DNA from: Sphingopyxis indica
GTDB taxonomy: Bacteria > Pseudomonadota > Alphaproteobacteria > Sphingomonadales > Sphingomonadaceae
Direction of reading: 5' to 3'
DNA: 64,000 bases
NCBI RefSeq assembly: GCF_900188185.1
Contig: NZ_FZPA01000009.1
Coordinates: 62,001 to 126,000 of the forward strand
Part shown: one piece after another, positions 35,134 to 44,611 of the stretch
Position numbering within the stretch: position 1 is the first letter of the stretch
Layout of the letters: each line of letters opens with the position of its first letter
Program-made: the position numbers and the translations under genes
Notes under the pieces: generated by a model
Told to the model about the DNA's origin: nothing
Seen by the model: only the letters and a program-made list of their open reading frames with translations
Database searches by the model: none

Positions 35134-35910
35134 TCAATCGGGGGCTCGGCCCAGGATCGTGACGGCGGGCCAGACGCCGCCGGTCTCGACGCTTGCCTCG
35201 ACGCCATAGACGGTGCGCAACAGCGCCGGGGTCAGCACCGCGGCGGGCGGCCCGTCGGCGGCGATGCGGCCCGCATCGACGACGAGCAGCCGGTCGCAAT
35301 AGCGCGCCGCCATCGTCAAATCGTGGAGCACCGCGATCACCAGTGCGCCCGCCGAGGCTTCGGCGTGCAGCAGCTCCATCACGTCGATCTGGTGCCCGGG
35401 GTCGAGGCTGGCAAGCGGCTCGTCGGCGATCAGCGCGGGCGCCTCGACCGCCAGCGCGCGCGCCAGCAGTGCGCGGGCGCGTTCGCCGCCCGATAGTTCG
35501 GTGGCGTCGCGATGGCGCAGATCGAGGACGTCGGCGCGCGCCATTGCCCGTTCGATCGCGTGCCGGTCGGTGGCCGCGACGTGCGACATCGGCGCAAGGT
35601 GCGGCAGCCGCCCCAGCTCGACCAGCCGCTCGACGGTGAGTGGCCAGTGCAGCGACTGCCCCTGCGGCAGATAGGCGATGCGCTTCGCGAGTTCGCGGCG
35701 GGGCAGGGCGGCGGGCGCCACGCCGTCGATCTCGATCCGGCCCTCTGTCGGAACGAGCGCGAGCATCGCGCGCGCGAGCGTCGACTTGCCCGCGCCGTTC
35801 GGCCCGACGATGCCGATCAGTGAGCCGGGGGCGAATTGCGCGTCGATTCCGCTGAGGACGCGGCGCCGGCCGAGCGTCACGCCGACATCCGAAAGGGTCA
35901 GCATCACCAT
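35134..35910 (-). CDS. btuD: Cobalamin ABC transporter ATP-binding protein
   Basis: 258-residue ABC ATPase: Walker A GPNGAGKSTLARAML, Q-loop YLPQGQSLHWP, signature LSGGERARALLARAL, Walker B ALIADEPLASLDPGHQ, and the switch His in VLHDLTMAARY. It drives uptake with the permease and binding protein encoded upstream. ATG 35910 overlaps the permease stop. Vitamin B12 rather than siderophore or heme as substrate is inferred from the riboswitch at the head of the operon. Confidence 0.88.
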   Translation of the reverse strand: MVMLTLSDVGVTLGRRRVLSGIDAQFAPGSLIGIVGPNGAGKSTLARAMLALVPTEGRIEIDGVAPAALPRRELAKRIAYLPQGQSLHWPLTVERLVELGRLPHLAPMSHVAATDRHAIERAMARADVLDLRHRDATELSGGERARALLARALAVEAPALIADEPLASLDPGHQIDVMELLHAEASAGALVIAVLHDLTMAARYCDRLLVVDAGRIAADGPPAAVLTPALLRTVYGVEASVETGGVWPAVTILGRAPD

Positions 35911-36902
35911 AGCCGGCGCTCGCGCATCAGGTGGATCAGAAACACCGGCACGCCCAGAAAGGCGGTGACGACGCCCAGCTTGAGCTCGTTGGTCGATGCG
36001 ATGGTGCGCACGCCGATGTCGGCGAATGTGAGCAGCGCGGCGCCGCCAAGCGCCGAAGGGAGGAGGATCGCCGAGGGGCTGCGGTCGGTGAAGGGGCGGA
36101 CGAGATGCGGGACGATCAGTCCGACGAAGCCGATCGCGCCCGACACCGCGACCGCGCCGCCGACCCCGATCGCGGTGCCGAGCAGCAGGCGCAGCCGCGT
36201 GCGCCGCAGATCGACGCCGAGCGCCTGCGCGCCGTCCTCGCCGAGCGTCAGCGCGTCGAGGTCGCGCCCGCCCCACAGCAGCAGGCCGCCGCCGACGGCG
36301 ATGCAGGGGAGGGCGATCCACAGATGCGCGAAGGACCGGTTTTCGAGGCTTCCGAGCAGCCAGGTCATGATCTCCATCGCTGCGAAGGGATTGGGCGCGA
36401 GGTTGAGCGCCAGGCTGATCCCCGCCCCCGCGAGCGTCGCGATGGCGATCCCGGCGAGGATGAGCGTCAGCGGGCTTTCCGAGCGTCCGGCGAGCAGGAA
36501 CAGCAGGGTGAGGGCAATGATCGTGCTGCCGATCGAAAGCAGCGGCAGCATCAGCGGGTGGAGTGCCGCAAGCCCGAAATAGAGCGCCGCGACCGCGCCG
36601 AGCGCCGCGGCGTTCGAGGCGCCGAGCACCGACGGTTCGGCGAGCGGGTTGCGCAAATAGCCCTGCAGTGCGGCGCCCGACAGCCCGAGCATCGCGCCGA
36701 CGCCAAGCGCGAGCAGGGTGCGCGGCAAGCGCAGCTCGAACAGGATGATGTGCGCGACGCGGTCGCCGTTCCCCAGCGTCGCGGCGAGCAGCCGCCCTGC
36801 CGAAAGCTCGACCGGGCCGAGGCGCAGCGATGCGATCGCGGCCGCGAGCATCAGCGCCATGAGCGCGGCGAGCAGAACCGATCGAGGCGGCGCGGCGCGC
36901 AT
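35904..36902 (-). CDS. btuC: Cobalamin ABC transporter permease (FecCD/BtuC family)
   Basis: 332 residues with about ten hydrophobic segments. Family blocks include LRLPRTLLALGVGAMLGLSG, GYLRNPLAEPSVLGASNAAA and the coupling-helix region GFVGLIVPHLVRPFTD. It forms the membrane channel of the importer. The start at ATG 36902 (MRAAPPRSVLL) overlaps the stop of the binding-protein gene as ATGA, and its stop overlaps the ATPase start. Confidence 0.9.
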   Translation of the reverse strand: MRAAPPRSVLLAALMALMLAAAIASLRLGPVELSAGRLLAATLGNGDRVAHIILFELRLPRTLLALGVGAMLGLSGAALQGYLRNPLAEPSVLGASNAAALGAVAALYFGLAALHPLMLPLLSIGSTIIALTLLFLLAGRSESPLTLILAGIAIATLAGAGISLALNLAPNPFAAMEIMTWLLGSLENRSFAHLWIALPCIAVGGGLLLWGGRDLDALTLGEDGAQALGVDLRRTRLRLLLGTAIGVGGAVAVSGAIGFVGLIVPHLVRPFTDRSPSAILLPSALGGAALLTFADIGVRTIASTNELKLGVVTAFLGVPVFLIHLMRERRLW

Positions 36903-37759
36903 CAATGCCGCGCTCCGTCGATGCGCGCGATCTGCGCCGCGATACTCCGCGCCGCCTCGACATAGGCGGGGCCGCCGCACACGGTCGACGCCTGCGCGAC
37001 ACCGATGCGCGGGATGCCGGCGAGCGCGGGATGGTGCAGCATTTCGCTGCCCTGGTCGTCAATCCGGTCGGTCGCGCGCTTGACGATCAGGAAATCGGGC
37101 TGCGCCGCGACCATTTCCTCGAGGCTGACCTGCGACAAGGGCGGCTTGCCGAGCTTCGTCGCCAGATTGACGAGGCCAAGCCGCCGCATCATCGCATCGA
37201 CCAGCGTTCCCGCGCCGGTCATATAACCGCGCCGCTGATAATAGGCCGCGACGCGCCCGCGCCCGGGGCGGGGCAGGGCGGCGAGGTCGCTTTCCATCTG
37301 CGCGACGAGCGCTTCGCCGCGCGCAGGGTGGCCGACCGCCGCCGCCGTCTGGCGGATCGTCGCGTAAATCTGCGCGGGACCGTTCGCGATGGCGACATCG
37401 AGCAGCCGGTGATTTTCATGCGGCAGCGCGGCGAGCGCCGGGCTGCCGGTCGCCGGCATACCGACGATCAGATCGGGGTCGATCGCCAATATCGGCTCGG
37501 CCGAATTGCGCAGGATCGGCAGGCCGCGCGCGCGCGCGGCTTCGGCCGACATGCCGGGATCGGCCGCGTTGATCGTCAGGCCCGCGATCTGGCGCCGATC
37601 GGCAAGCGCGAGGACGAGCTGGTCGGTGCAAAGGTTGATCGACACGATGCGCTGCGGCTTGGCGGGCGCCGTTGCCGGCTGTCCCGCCCCCGTCGCCGCC
37701 CACAACGCGCCCGCACCGCAAAGCAGCGGCAGGGCGAGAAGGAGCGGGCGCCTGTTCAC
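36902..37759 (-). CDS. btuF: Periplasmic cobalamin-binding protein (BtuF type)
   Basis: 285 residues. A signal peptide (NRRPLLLALPLLCGAGALWA) is followed by the type III binding fold: RIVSINLCTDQLVLALAD, AIDPDLIVGMPATGS, YQRRGYMTGAGTLVDAMM and VSLEEMVAAQPDFLIV. The GTG start at 37759 lies 11 bases after the btuB stop, since the only nearby ATG runs straight into a stop. It captures B12 in the periplasm for the BtuCD-like transporter. Confidence 0.88.
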   Translation of the reverse strand: MNRRPLLLALPLLCGAGALWAATGAGQPATAPAKPQRIVSINLCTDQLVLALADRRQIAGLTINAADPGMSAEAARARGLPILRNSAEPILAIDPDLIVGMPATGSPALAALPHENHRLLDVAIANGPAQIYATIRQTAAAVGHPARGEALVAQMESDLAALPRPGRGRVAAYYQRRGYMTGAGTLVDAMMRRLGLVNLATKLGKPPLSQVSLEEMVAAQPDFLIVKRATDRIDDQGSEMLHHPALAGIPRIGVAQASTVCGGPAYVEAARSIAAQIARIDGARH

Positions 37760-37769
37760 CGCGCGGCCA

Positions 37770-39707
37770 TCAAAAATTGACCCGCACGCCGCCATAGGCG
37801 GCGCGGCCGGCGCCGCGATAGGAGAAGATTTCCTCATAGTCGGTGTCGAGCAGATTCTCGACGCGCCCGAACAGTGCGACGCGCGGCGACAGGCGATAAT
37901 CGGCGCCGAGATTGACGAGCACATAATCGCGCAGCGCCACCGTCACCGGAACATAGCTCGGATCAATATAGGCCGTGTCCGTCATCGCCCCGTTGTAGCG
38001 TAGCGTCAGCGTTCCCGAGAAGCGCTGGTCGGCGCTGAAGATCGTCGTGTTGAGGCTGCCCATATGACGCGGGCGCCGCACTTCGCGCACGCCATTTTCC
38101 TCCGACTTCAGCCAGGTGTAGGCGAGATCGAAGCGGATATCAGGGATGGGTCGCGCGCTGGCAAAGGCCTCTATGCCGTGCTGCTTGCTGTCGGTCGTGC
38201 GATTGGCGGGGGTCGCGACATAGTCGGGCGCCGGATAGTCGGTGAAGATCTCGTCGGTCAGCTTCGCGTCGAAATATGTCGCGCCGATCGTCGCCCAGTC
38301 GTCCGTGCCGAAACTCTGCTCGATGCCGGCTTCCCACCCCTTCGATTTTTCGGGCTTCAGGTCCGGATTGCCGATGTAGCGCCCGTCCGAATAGCCATAG
38401 AGTTCGAAATAGCCCGGATTCTTCACTCCGGTGCCATAGGCGGCGCGCAGCCGCGTCCCGGTGGGCAGGCGATAGCTGCCCTGCACGCGCCAGGTCGTCG
38501 CATCGTCGAAGCGGTCATTGTCGTCGTAACGCACCGACGCGCCGAGCGAGAGGTCGCCCGCGAGCAATTCATATTGGCCGACGAAGCCGACATTGTCGGT
38601 GTGGCGCTTGCCCTGAAAGGCGAAGGCCGAGGGCGTGATATTCTGGAAATTCTCGCGCTCGACATCGACCGCGCCGGTCAGGCGGTGCGTCATCGCTTCG
38701 GTGCCGAGGCTCAGGCTCGAGGTGAAGCTGCCCTTGTAGCGCTGCCCCTTGTCGCCATAGTCGAGCCCTGCGGGCGTGAAACTCTTGCGCGTCGTATCGG
38801 CGAACTGCCCCGACAACGTGCTCACCCAGCGTCCGTCGAGGGCACTGAACTGGGCCGAGAGCAAGCCGTAGAAGGCCTCGTTGCGCGAATGAACGCCGGG
38901 GCTGTCGATGATGAAGCCGAAGGCGGGGCTCGCCGGATCATTGTCGGTCTGATTGGTTTCGGCGTCGGTATAGCTGTAGCGCAGAACGCCGCTGAGCTTG
39001 AATGCATCGCTGGGCGTCCAGTTCAGCTTGGCGGTAGCGCCGACGCTGTCCGAACCGACGTCGCGCGCGCCACCGCGGGCGGTCGCATAGCCCTGCGTGC
39101 CATAATAGCTCGCCGACAGCGCATAGTCGAAGTCGCCCGACGCGCCGGCGGCGCGCGCGCCGCCGCTGATCGTGCCGAAGCTGCCGCCCTCGATCCGCGC
39201 CGCATAGCCCGGCGCTTCACGGCCCGACAGGGTGATATAGTTTATCACCCCGCCGATCGCGTCGGAGCCGTAGAGCGAGCTCTGCTGCCCGCGCAGCACC
39301 TCGATCCGCGCGGCGGGATCGGCGATCAGCGTGCCGAAATCATATTCGCCCTGATAAGGATCGGACACTTCGATCCCGTCGATCAGCACGAGCACATGAT
39401 TGCTCTCGCTGCCGCGGATGCGGATCTGGGTCAGCCCGCCGACTCCGCCCGAGCGGTTCACCGCGACGCCCGGGACGTCGCGCAGCACGTCGGAAACGAT
39501 CCGCGTCTGGCGGGCTTCGAGCGCTTCGGCGTCGAGCACCGTCACCGACGCGCCGAGCTGGTTCGCGGGCACGCCCTCGCCCGAGCGCGAGGCGGTGACG
39601 ACGATCTGGTCGCCCGGCAAGGTGTCCGGCGACGTGTCGGGCGTCTGGGCAAGGGCAGGGGTCGCGGCGATCAGCGCGACGAAGGAAACAAGCGAATGTC
39701 TGAACAT
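37770..39707 (-). CDS. btuB: TonB-dependent vitamin B12 receptor
   Basis: 645-residue outer-membrane receptor. It has a signal peptide (MFRHSLVSFVALIAATPALA), a TonB box (QIVVTASR, near residue 34), the plug (VLRDVPGVAVNRSGGVGG, IRIRGSESNHVLVLIDGIEV, RGQQSSLYGSDAIGGVINY) and a C-terminal barrel ending in Phe (GGVRVNF). The length fits BtuB (about 610-650). ATG 39707 has GGAG upstream. It is controlled by the cobalamin riboswitch 190 bases upstream. Confidence 0.93.
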   Translation of the reverse strand: MFRHSLVSFVALIAATPALAQTPDTSPDTLPGDQIVVTASRSGEGVPANQLGASVTVLDAEALEARQTRIVSDVLRDVPGVAVNRSGGVGGLTQIRIRGSESNHVLVLIDGIEVSDPYQGEYDFGTLIADPAARIEVLRGQQSSLYGSDAIGGVINYITLSGREAPGYAARIEGGSFGTISGGARAAGASGDFDYALSASYYGTQGYATARGGARDVGSDSVGATAKLNWTPSDAFKLSGVLRYSYTDAETNQTDNDPASPAFGFIIDSPGVHSRNEAFYGLLSAQFSALDGRWVSTLSGQFADTTRKSFTPAGLDYGDKGQRYKGSFTSSLSLGTEAMTHRLTGAVDVERENFQNITPSAFAFQGKRHTDNVGFVGQYELLAGDLSLGASVRYDDNDRFDDATTWRVQGSYRLPTGTRLRAAYGTGVKNPGYFELYGYSDGRYIGNPDLKPEKSKGWEAGIEQSFGTDDWATIGATYFDAKLTDEIFTDYPAPDYVATPANRTTDSKQHGIEAFASARPIPDIRFDLAYTWLKSEENGVREVRRPRHMGSLNTTIFSADQRFSGTLTLRYNGAMTDTAYIDPSYVPVTVALRDYVLVNLGADYRLSPRVALFGRVENLLDTDYEEIFSYRGAGRAAYGGVRVNF

Positions 39708-39897
39708 AAAAGGCTCCGCACGCCGGCAACGAAGGCTGGAGCCTGCCGATGCGCGCGGGGCGATCGACCGGTGCGGTGAAGCAAGGCTGGCGTCGTCGCC
39801 CGCATCCCCCGCGCCGAGGCGGCTCCGGCCGCCTGGTCGTCGCTCGACGGAAACCTCCGTGCCCCGGCCATTCCCTGGACCCGAGCATTGAGCGACC

Positions 39898-40100
39898 CAC
39901 GCCGGCAGGTCTCCTGGCTCGCGGGTCGTCGCTCGATGCACGCCTTCCCGGGATATTCATCCCAGTGGCTGTTCCGGCGGGGCCGGAACGGTGCATCGCG
40001 CTCTCCGCTTACAGTTGCAGGGACAGCCGCGGATTCGATCGCCCGTTGCCGGTCGAACTCACCGCGTTCCCTTTTAAGCCCCTTGCGGGGCACCGGCGCG
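39898..40100 (-). promoter_or_regulatory. Cobalamin riboswitch
   Basis: Read on the minus strand, the conserved pieces appear in order: AAAAGGGAACGCGGTGAG, CGCGGCTGTCCCTGCAACTG followed by TAAGCGGAGAGC, a GTTCCGGCC/GGCCGGAAC stem, GCCACTGGGATGAATATCCC, GGGAAGGCG, and the B12 box GAGCCAGGAGACCTGCCGGC. The ends pair as P1 (GCGCCGG with CCGGCGT). A 190-base leader with repeated GAGCGACGACC pieces separates it from btuB and probably contains the switching structure. Rising B12 would turn off the btuB-F-C-D operon. Confidence 0.96.
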
Positions 40101-40219
40101 ATCTTGCGGGGGCCAAACCCCCGCGCCGCCGCCCATAGCGAAATGGCGGTCCGGTGCAATCGGCTTTTGCGTCCGACCGCTACCGCAGTCCCGGCAGCCG
40201 CCTGTCGCCCTTCGATGAT

Positions 40220-40234
40220 TGACACCGGTTACCA
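40220..40234. promoter_or_regulatory. LacI-type operator upstream of kduI
   Basis: TGACACCGGTTACCA, centred on ACCGGT, 46 bases before the kduI start. The same site is found at 47431, 47570 (reverse), 53973 (reverse) and 55207, all in front of pectin/galacturonate genes. Confidence 0.75.
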
Positions 40235-40280
40235 TGCTCTGTATCGAGGCAGCTTATTCCAATCGAAAAGCGAGGATGCC

Positions 40281-41117
40281 ATGTTCGCCAAGACCTATCA
40301 CGCCACCCATCCCGACATGATGGACTGCGTCGACAACGACGATCTGCGCGACCGCTATCTCGTTTCGGGCATGTTCGTGGATGGCAGGATCACCCTCAAC
40401 TATTCGCACAACGAACGCTTCGTCATCGGCGGCGCGGTGCCGAAGGGCGGAGCGCTCAAGCTCCCCGAGCAGAGCGAGCCCGCATCAGCGGCGGGGCATC
40501 CTTTTCTCGAGCGGCGCGAGATGGCGGCGGTGAACATCGGCGGCCCCGGGGCGATCAGCGTCGACGGCCGGCGCTTCGAGATGAAGAACAAGGAATGTCT
40601 CTACATTCCGATGGGGTCGAAAGATGTCGCGTTCGAAGGCGATGGCGCGCGCTTCTATCTGGCGTCGCTGCCCGCGCACAAGGTCTGCCCGATCAAGCAT
40701 ATCACGCTCGATCAGGCGAACCCGCTCGCGCGCGGCGACCTCGCCAATTCGAACCAGCGCACCATCTATCAGCTCGTTATTCCCGGCGTCTGCGAAAGCG
40801 CGCAGCTGCTGCTCGGGCTCACCGTGCTCGAAGAGGGAAGCGTCTGGAACACGATGCCGCCGCACCTCCACGACCGGCGCAGCGAAATCTATCTCTATTT
40901 CGACCTGCCCGAAGAAAGCGACCGCGTCTTTCACTATATGGGCGAACCCGATTCGATGCGGCATATCGTGATTGCGAACGAGGAAGCGGTGATCAGCCCG
41001 CCCTGGTCGATCCACATGGGATCGGGGACCAAGAAATATGCCTTCATCTGGGCGATGGGCGGCGAGAATCTCGATTATACCGACATGAACGTCCTCGACA
41101 TCTGCCAGCTGAAATAA
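40281..41117 (+). CDS. kduI: 5-dehydro-4-deoxy-D-glucuronate isomerase
   Basis: 278 residues, the same length as E. coli KduI. It isomerises 5-keto-4-deoxyuronate, the product of pectate-lyase digestion, to 2,5-diketo-3-deoxygluconate. The zinc site can be placed as His195, His197, Glu202 ([10 protein letters not shown]) and His245 (WSIHMGSG). ATG 40281 has GAGGA six bases upstream. It is the first gene of the kduI-kduD-kdgK-esterase row and carries an operator just upstream. Confidence 0.96.
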   Translation: MFAKTYHATHPDMMDCVDNDDLRDRYLVSGMFVDGRITLNYSHNERFVIGGAVPKGGALKLPEQSEPASAAGHPFLERREMAAVNIGGPGAISVDGRRFEMKNKECLYIPMGSKDVAFEGDGARFYLASLPAHKVCPIKHITLDQANPLARGDLANSNQRTIYQLVIPGVCESAQLLLGLTVLEEGSVWNTMPPHLHDRRSEIYLYFDLPEESDRVFHYMGEPDSMRHIVIANEEAVISPPWSIHMGSGTKKYAFIWAMGGENLDYTDMNVLDICQLK

Positions 41118-41121
41118 CCTT

Positions 41122-41201
41122 CCCTCGTCACCCCGGACTTGATCCGGGGTCCAGGCGGCGCCGAAGACATGGATGCCGGATCAAGTCCGGCATGACGAGG
41201 G
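41122..41201. repeat. Inverted repeat (CCCTCGTCACCCCGGACTTG type)
   Basis: The arms 41122-41147 and 41176-41201 are imperfect reverse complements (CCCTCGTCACCCCGGACTTG against CAAGTCCGGCATGACGAGGG). It lies between kduI and kduD and may reduce read-through or stabilise the kduI message. Confidence 0.7.
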
Positions 41202-41211
41202 AGTGGAGAGG

Positions 41212-41964
41212 ATGCAATTGTTCGACCTCACAGGAAAAGTCGCGCTGGTCACCGGCGCCAACACCGGCATCGGGCAGGGAATCGCGCTCGCGCTTGCCGA
41301 GGCGGGCGCCGACATCGCCGCAGCGGGACGCTCGCCCGCGACCGAGACGGTCGACAAGGTGCGCGCGCTCGGGCGCAAGGCCGAAAATTTCGCCGCCGAC
41401 CTGTCGAGCGTTGCCGCGGTCCAGCCGCTCGTCGATGCGGTGCTCGGCCGCTTCGGGCGCATCGACATCCTGGTCAACAACGCCGGTATCATCCGCCGCG
41501 CCGATGCGGTCGACTTCACCGAGGAAGATTGGGACGCGGTGATCGACACCAATTTGAAGACGCTCTTCTTCCTCTGTCAGGCGGTCGGGCGGCACATGAT
41601 CGAGCGCGGGTCGGGCAAGATCATCAATATCGCGTCGATGCTGACCTTTCAGGGCGGCATTCGCGTGCCCAGCTATACCGCGTCGAAATCGGGGGTCGGC
41701 GGGCTCACCAAGCTGCTCGCGAATGAGTGGGCGGCGAAGGGGGTGCAGGTCAACGCGATCGCGCCCGGCTATATCGCGACGAACAACACCGCCGCGCTGC
41801 AGGCCGACGAGACGCGCAACCGGCAGATCATGGAACGCATCCCGGCGGGGCGCTGGGGCGATCCCGCCGACATCGGCGGCGCTGCGGTCTTTCTGGCCTC
41901 GCAGGCGTCGGACTATGTGCAGGGGCATATTCTCGCCGTCGACGGCGGCTGGCTGGCGCGTTAG
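41212..41964 (+). CDS. kduD: 2-dehydro-3-deoxy-D-gluconate 5-dehydrogenase
   Basis: 250-residue short-chain dehydrogenase reducing 2,5-diketo-3-deoxygluconate to KDG with NAD(P)H. Seen are the nucleotide motif TGANTGIGQGIAL, NNAG (ILVNNAGIIRR), and the catalytic Ser and YxxxK (SYTASKSGVGG). GWLAR at the end and the setting after kduI make KduD the clear choice among similar dehydrogenases. ATG 41212 follows GGAGAGG. Confidence 0.94.
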   Translation: MQLFDLTGKVALVTGANTGIGQGIALALAEAGADIAAAGRSPATETVDKVRALGRKAENFAADLSSVAAVQPLVDAVLGRFGRIDILVNNAGIIRRADAVDFTEEDWDAVIDTNLKTLFFLCQAVGRHMIERGSGKIINIASMLTFQGGIRVPSYTASKSGVGGLTKLLANEWAAKGVQVNAIAPGYIATNNTAALQADETRNRQIMERIPAGRWGDPADIGGAAVFLASQASDYVQGHILAVDGGWLAR

Positions 41965-42015
41965 CATCGAAACAGTGGAAAAGAAGCTTGCGGTCGCGGG
42001 CGAACGGAGGCGGGG

Positions 42016-43029
42016 ATGGCACAAGGCAGGCTGGTCTTTTTCGGCGAACTGCTGATCCGGTTGACCGCGCCGGGCAATGAATTGCTGATGCAGTCGCCAT
42101 CGCTCAAGCTGCACGTCGGCGGCGCCGAGGCCAATGTCGCGGTCGGGCTCGCGCATCTGGGGCACGACTGCGCGATGGTGAGCAAGGTTCCGGACAATGC
42201 GCTGGGTCGCGGCGCAGTGGCGGCGGTGCGCGGCGCGGGCGTCGACTGCGCCGCCGTCACGACCGGGCCGGGGCGCATGGGGCTGTATTTCCTCAGCGTC
42301 GGCGCCGGACTGCGCGCGTCGGAGATCGTCTATGACCGCGCGGGATCGAGCTTCGCGGCGACAGGCCCCGGCGACTATGACTTCGACTCCCTGCTCGCCG
42401 GTGCGCGGCTGTTGCATCTTTCGGGAATCACCCCGGCGCTCGGGCTGCGCTCGGCCGAAGCGGCGCTCGCCGCGGCCCGTGCGGCAAAGCGGCTTGGCGT
42501 CCCAGTCAGTTTCGACGGCAATTACCGGGCGATGCTGTGGGAGGCATGGGACAGCGACCCGCGCGCCGTGCTGTCCGGGCTGATCGGCCTCGCCGACATC
42601 CTGTTCGGCAACCACCGCGACCTGTCGCTTGTGCTTGGACAGACGTTCAGCGGCGACGGCGAAGACCGGCGCCGTGAGGCCGCCGAAGCCGGCTTCGCGG
42701 CCTTTCCCCAGCTCCAGCTGATCGCATCGACGGCGCGCCATGTGCTCACCGCCGACCATCATCGCATAGCGGCGCGGGTCGATCTGCGCGAGCGCGGTCA
42801 CCAGACCGGCGAGGTCGACGTCACCGGCATCATCGATCGGATCGGCGCGGGCGACGCCTTTGCCGCGGGGGTGCTCCACGCGCATCTCGCGGGCGGCGAC
42901 GCGCGCGCGATGGCCGAAACGGGCCTCGCGCTCACCTGCCTCAAACATTCGCTGCCGGGCGATGCGAGCCGCTTTACCCGGGCCGACATCGACGCCTTTC
43001 ACGGCGGCGGGCTCGATGTCCGGCGCTGA
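42016..43029 (+). CDS. kdgK: 2-keto-3-deoxygluconate kinase
   Basis: 337-residue PfkB-family sugar kinase. The N-terminal GELLIRLTAPG and the VGGAEANVAVGLAHLG substrate-binding block, together with the anion-hole/catalytic IGAGDAFAAGVLHA, are all present. It phosphorylates KDG to KDPG for the Entner-Doudoroff aldolase, which is not in this window. ATG 42016 has GGAGG upstream. It overlaps the following esterase by 14 bases. Confidence 0.94.
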   Translation: MAQGRLVFFGELLIRLTAPGNELLMQSPSLKLHVGGAEANVAVGLAHLGHDCAMVSKVPDNALGRGAVAAVRGAGVDCAAVTTGPGRMGLYFLSVGAGLRASEIVYDRAGSSFAATGPGDYDFDSLLAGARLLHLSGITPALGLRSAEAALAAARAAKRLGVPVSFDGNYRAMLWEAWDSDPRAVLSGLIGLADILFGNHRDLSLVLGQTFSGDGEDRRREAAEAGFAAFPQLQLIASTARHVLTADHHRIAARVDLRERGHQTGEVDVTGIIDRIGAGDAFAAGVLHAHLAGGDARAMAETGLALTCLKHSLPGDASRFTRADIDAFHGGGLDVRR

Positions 43030-44461
43030 CGCGATCGGCCGCCGCACCGTCCTCGCCGGCGGTCTCGCGCTCGCCGCAGCCCCTTTGTGGGCGCAGGACG
43101 CCGAGCGGCCGGTGAAGGCGTGGAAGGGCATACGCTACGCCACCGCCACCCGCTTTCAGGCGCCGGCGATGGCGGCGGGCGACGCGATGCCGAGTCCCGG
43201 CGGCCGCTTCGGCCCCGTCTGTCCGCAGCGCGGCGACCGCTACCGGCCGCAGTCGGAGGATTGTCTCTATCTGAACATATGGGCGCCCGCCGAGGCCGCA
43301 GAACCGCGCCCGGTGATGGTCTATATCCACGGCGGCGCCTATTCGGCGGGCAGCGTCACCGATCCGGTCAACGACGGTGCGTATCTTGCCGCGCGCGGCG
43401 ATGTCGTCGTGGTCACGGTGAACCACCGGCTCAACGCGCTCGGCTACCTCTATCTCGCACGCCTCGATCCGCGCTTTCCGGACAGCGGCAACGCCGGGCA
43501 GCTCGACCTGATCGCCGCCTTGCAATGGATCCAGCAGCATATCGCGGCCTTCGGCGGTGATCCCGGCAATGTCACCGTCTTCGGCCAGTCGGGCGGCGGC
43601 GCGAAGATCGCGACCTTGATGGCGATGCCGGAGGCAAAGGGGCTGTTCCACAAGGCGATCACGATGAGCGGCCAACAGGTTACCGCCTCGGGGCCGCTCC
43701 ACGCGACCGCGCGCGCCGAAGCCTTCCTTGCGAAACTCGGCGAGGGCGTCGATCCCGCAAGCGCGCCCGTCGAAGCCCTGATCGCCGCGCTGTCCGCCCC
43801 CGATCCCTACCTCGGCGGCGGTGTCTATATGGGACCGGTGCTCGACATGGTGCATCTGACGCGGCACCCCTTCTGGCCCGATGCCGCGCCGCAGTCGCTC
43901 GGCATCCCGATGATGCTCGGCAACACGGTGATGGAGACGCGCGCCTTCTACGCCCCCGATGGCAAGGCGCTCGCGGGGCTCGATTTCGGCAATCTGGCGG
44001 CGCGGATCGCGCCCGAGATGCGGATCGACATCCATCCCGAATGGGTCGTCGCCGAGTTCCGCGCGCGCTATCCCGACGCCCCGCCGCTCGAGCTGTTCCA
44101 CCGCATCGTCACCGCCGCGCGCAGCTGGCGCGGGCAGGTCGAGGAGGCCGAGGCACGCGCCCGCGCCGGCGCGCCCGCCTTCGTCTATCAGCTCGATTTC
44201 GAACAGGCGAAGCACACCGACGACATCGGCCTCAGCTTCGGCACGATGCCCGACCCTACCCCGGCGCAGCGCGCGATGAGCGACACCGTGATGGACGCCT
44301 ATGTCCGCTTCGCGCGCACCGGCGATCCGGGCTGGCCCGCCTATACGCTGGAGCGGCGCGAAACGATGGTCTTCGACACGCAAAGCCGCGTGGCGAGCGA
44401 CCCGCGCCGCTGGGAGCGCGAGCTGTTCGCGCGGGTGCCCTATATCCAGCCGGGGACGTAG
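43016..44461 (+). CDS. Type B carboxylesterase, exported
   Basis: 481 residues. A twin-arginine-like signal (GRRTVLAGGLALAAAPLWAQ) is followed by the carboxylesterase type B fold: EDCLYLNIWAP, the oxyanion-hole HGGAYSAGS, and the nucleophile elbow FGQSGGGAKIA with its Ser. The start overlaps the kdgK end. In this context removal of methyl or acetyl groups from pectin or its fragments is likely, but the exact substrate is not readable from the sequence. Confidence 0.88.
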   Translation: MSGADAIGRRTVLAGGLALAAAPLWAQDAERPVKAWKGIRYATATRFQAPAMAAGDAMPSPGGRFGPVCPQRGDRYRPQSEDCLYLNIWAPAEAAEPRPVMVYIHGGAYSAGSVTDPVNDGAYLAARGDVVVVTVNHRLNALGYLYLARLDPRFPDSGNAGQLDLIAALQWIQQHIAAFGGDPGNVTVFGQSGGGAKIATLMAMPEAKGLFHKAITMSGQQVTASGPLHATARAEAFLAKLGEGVDPASAPVEALIAALSAPDPYLGGGVYMGPVLDMVHLTRHPFWPDAAPQSLGIPMMLGNTVMETRAFYAPDGKALAGLDFGNLAARIAPEMRIDIHPEWVVAEFRARYPDAPPLELFHRIVTAARSWRGQVEEAEARARAGAPAFVYQLDFEQAKHTDDIGLSFGTMPDPTPAQRAMSDTVMDAYVRFARTGDPGWPAYTLERRETMVFDTQSRVASDPRRWERELFARVPYIQPGT

Positions 44462-44487
44462 AGCCTGATCATCTTTTATTGAAGCAT

Positions 44488-44574
44488 GTGCTCCCGCGAA
44501 GGCGGGAGCCCATCTCCTGCCGGTGCCATCTCGAACCGGCCGGAGATGGGTCCCCGCCTCCGCGGGGACACACG
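44488..44574. repeat. Three-stem inverted repeat (GTGCTCCCGC...GCGGGGACACAC)
   Basis: The stems are CTCCCGC/GCGGGAG, CCCATCTCC/GGAGATGGG and GTCCCCGC/GCGGGGAC. The flank GAACCTTTGCAAGCGTTTCA to about 44600 is shared with the copy at 2757. It lies between the convergent esterase and hydrolase genes, filling most of a 150-base gap. Confidence 0.8.
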
Positions 44575-44611
44575 AACCTTTGCAAGCGTTTCACTTAAGG
44601 TCGATCAGACT

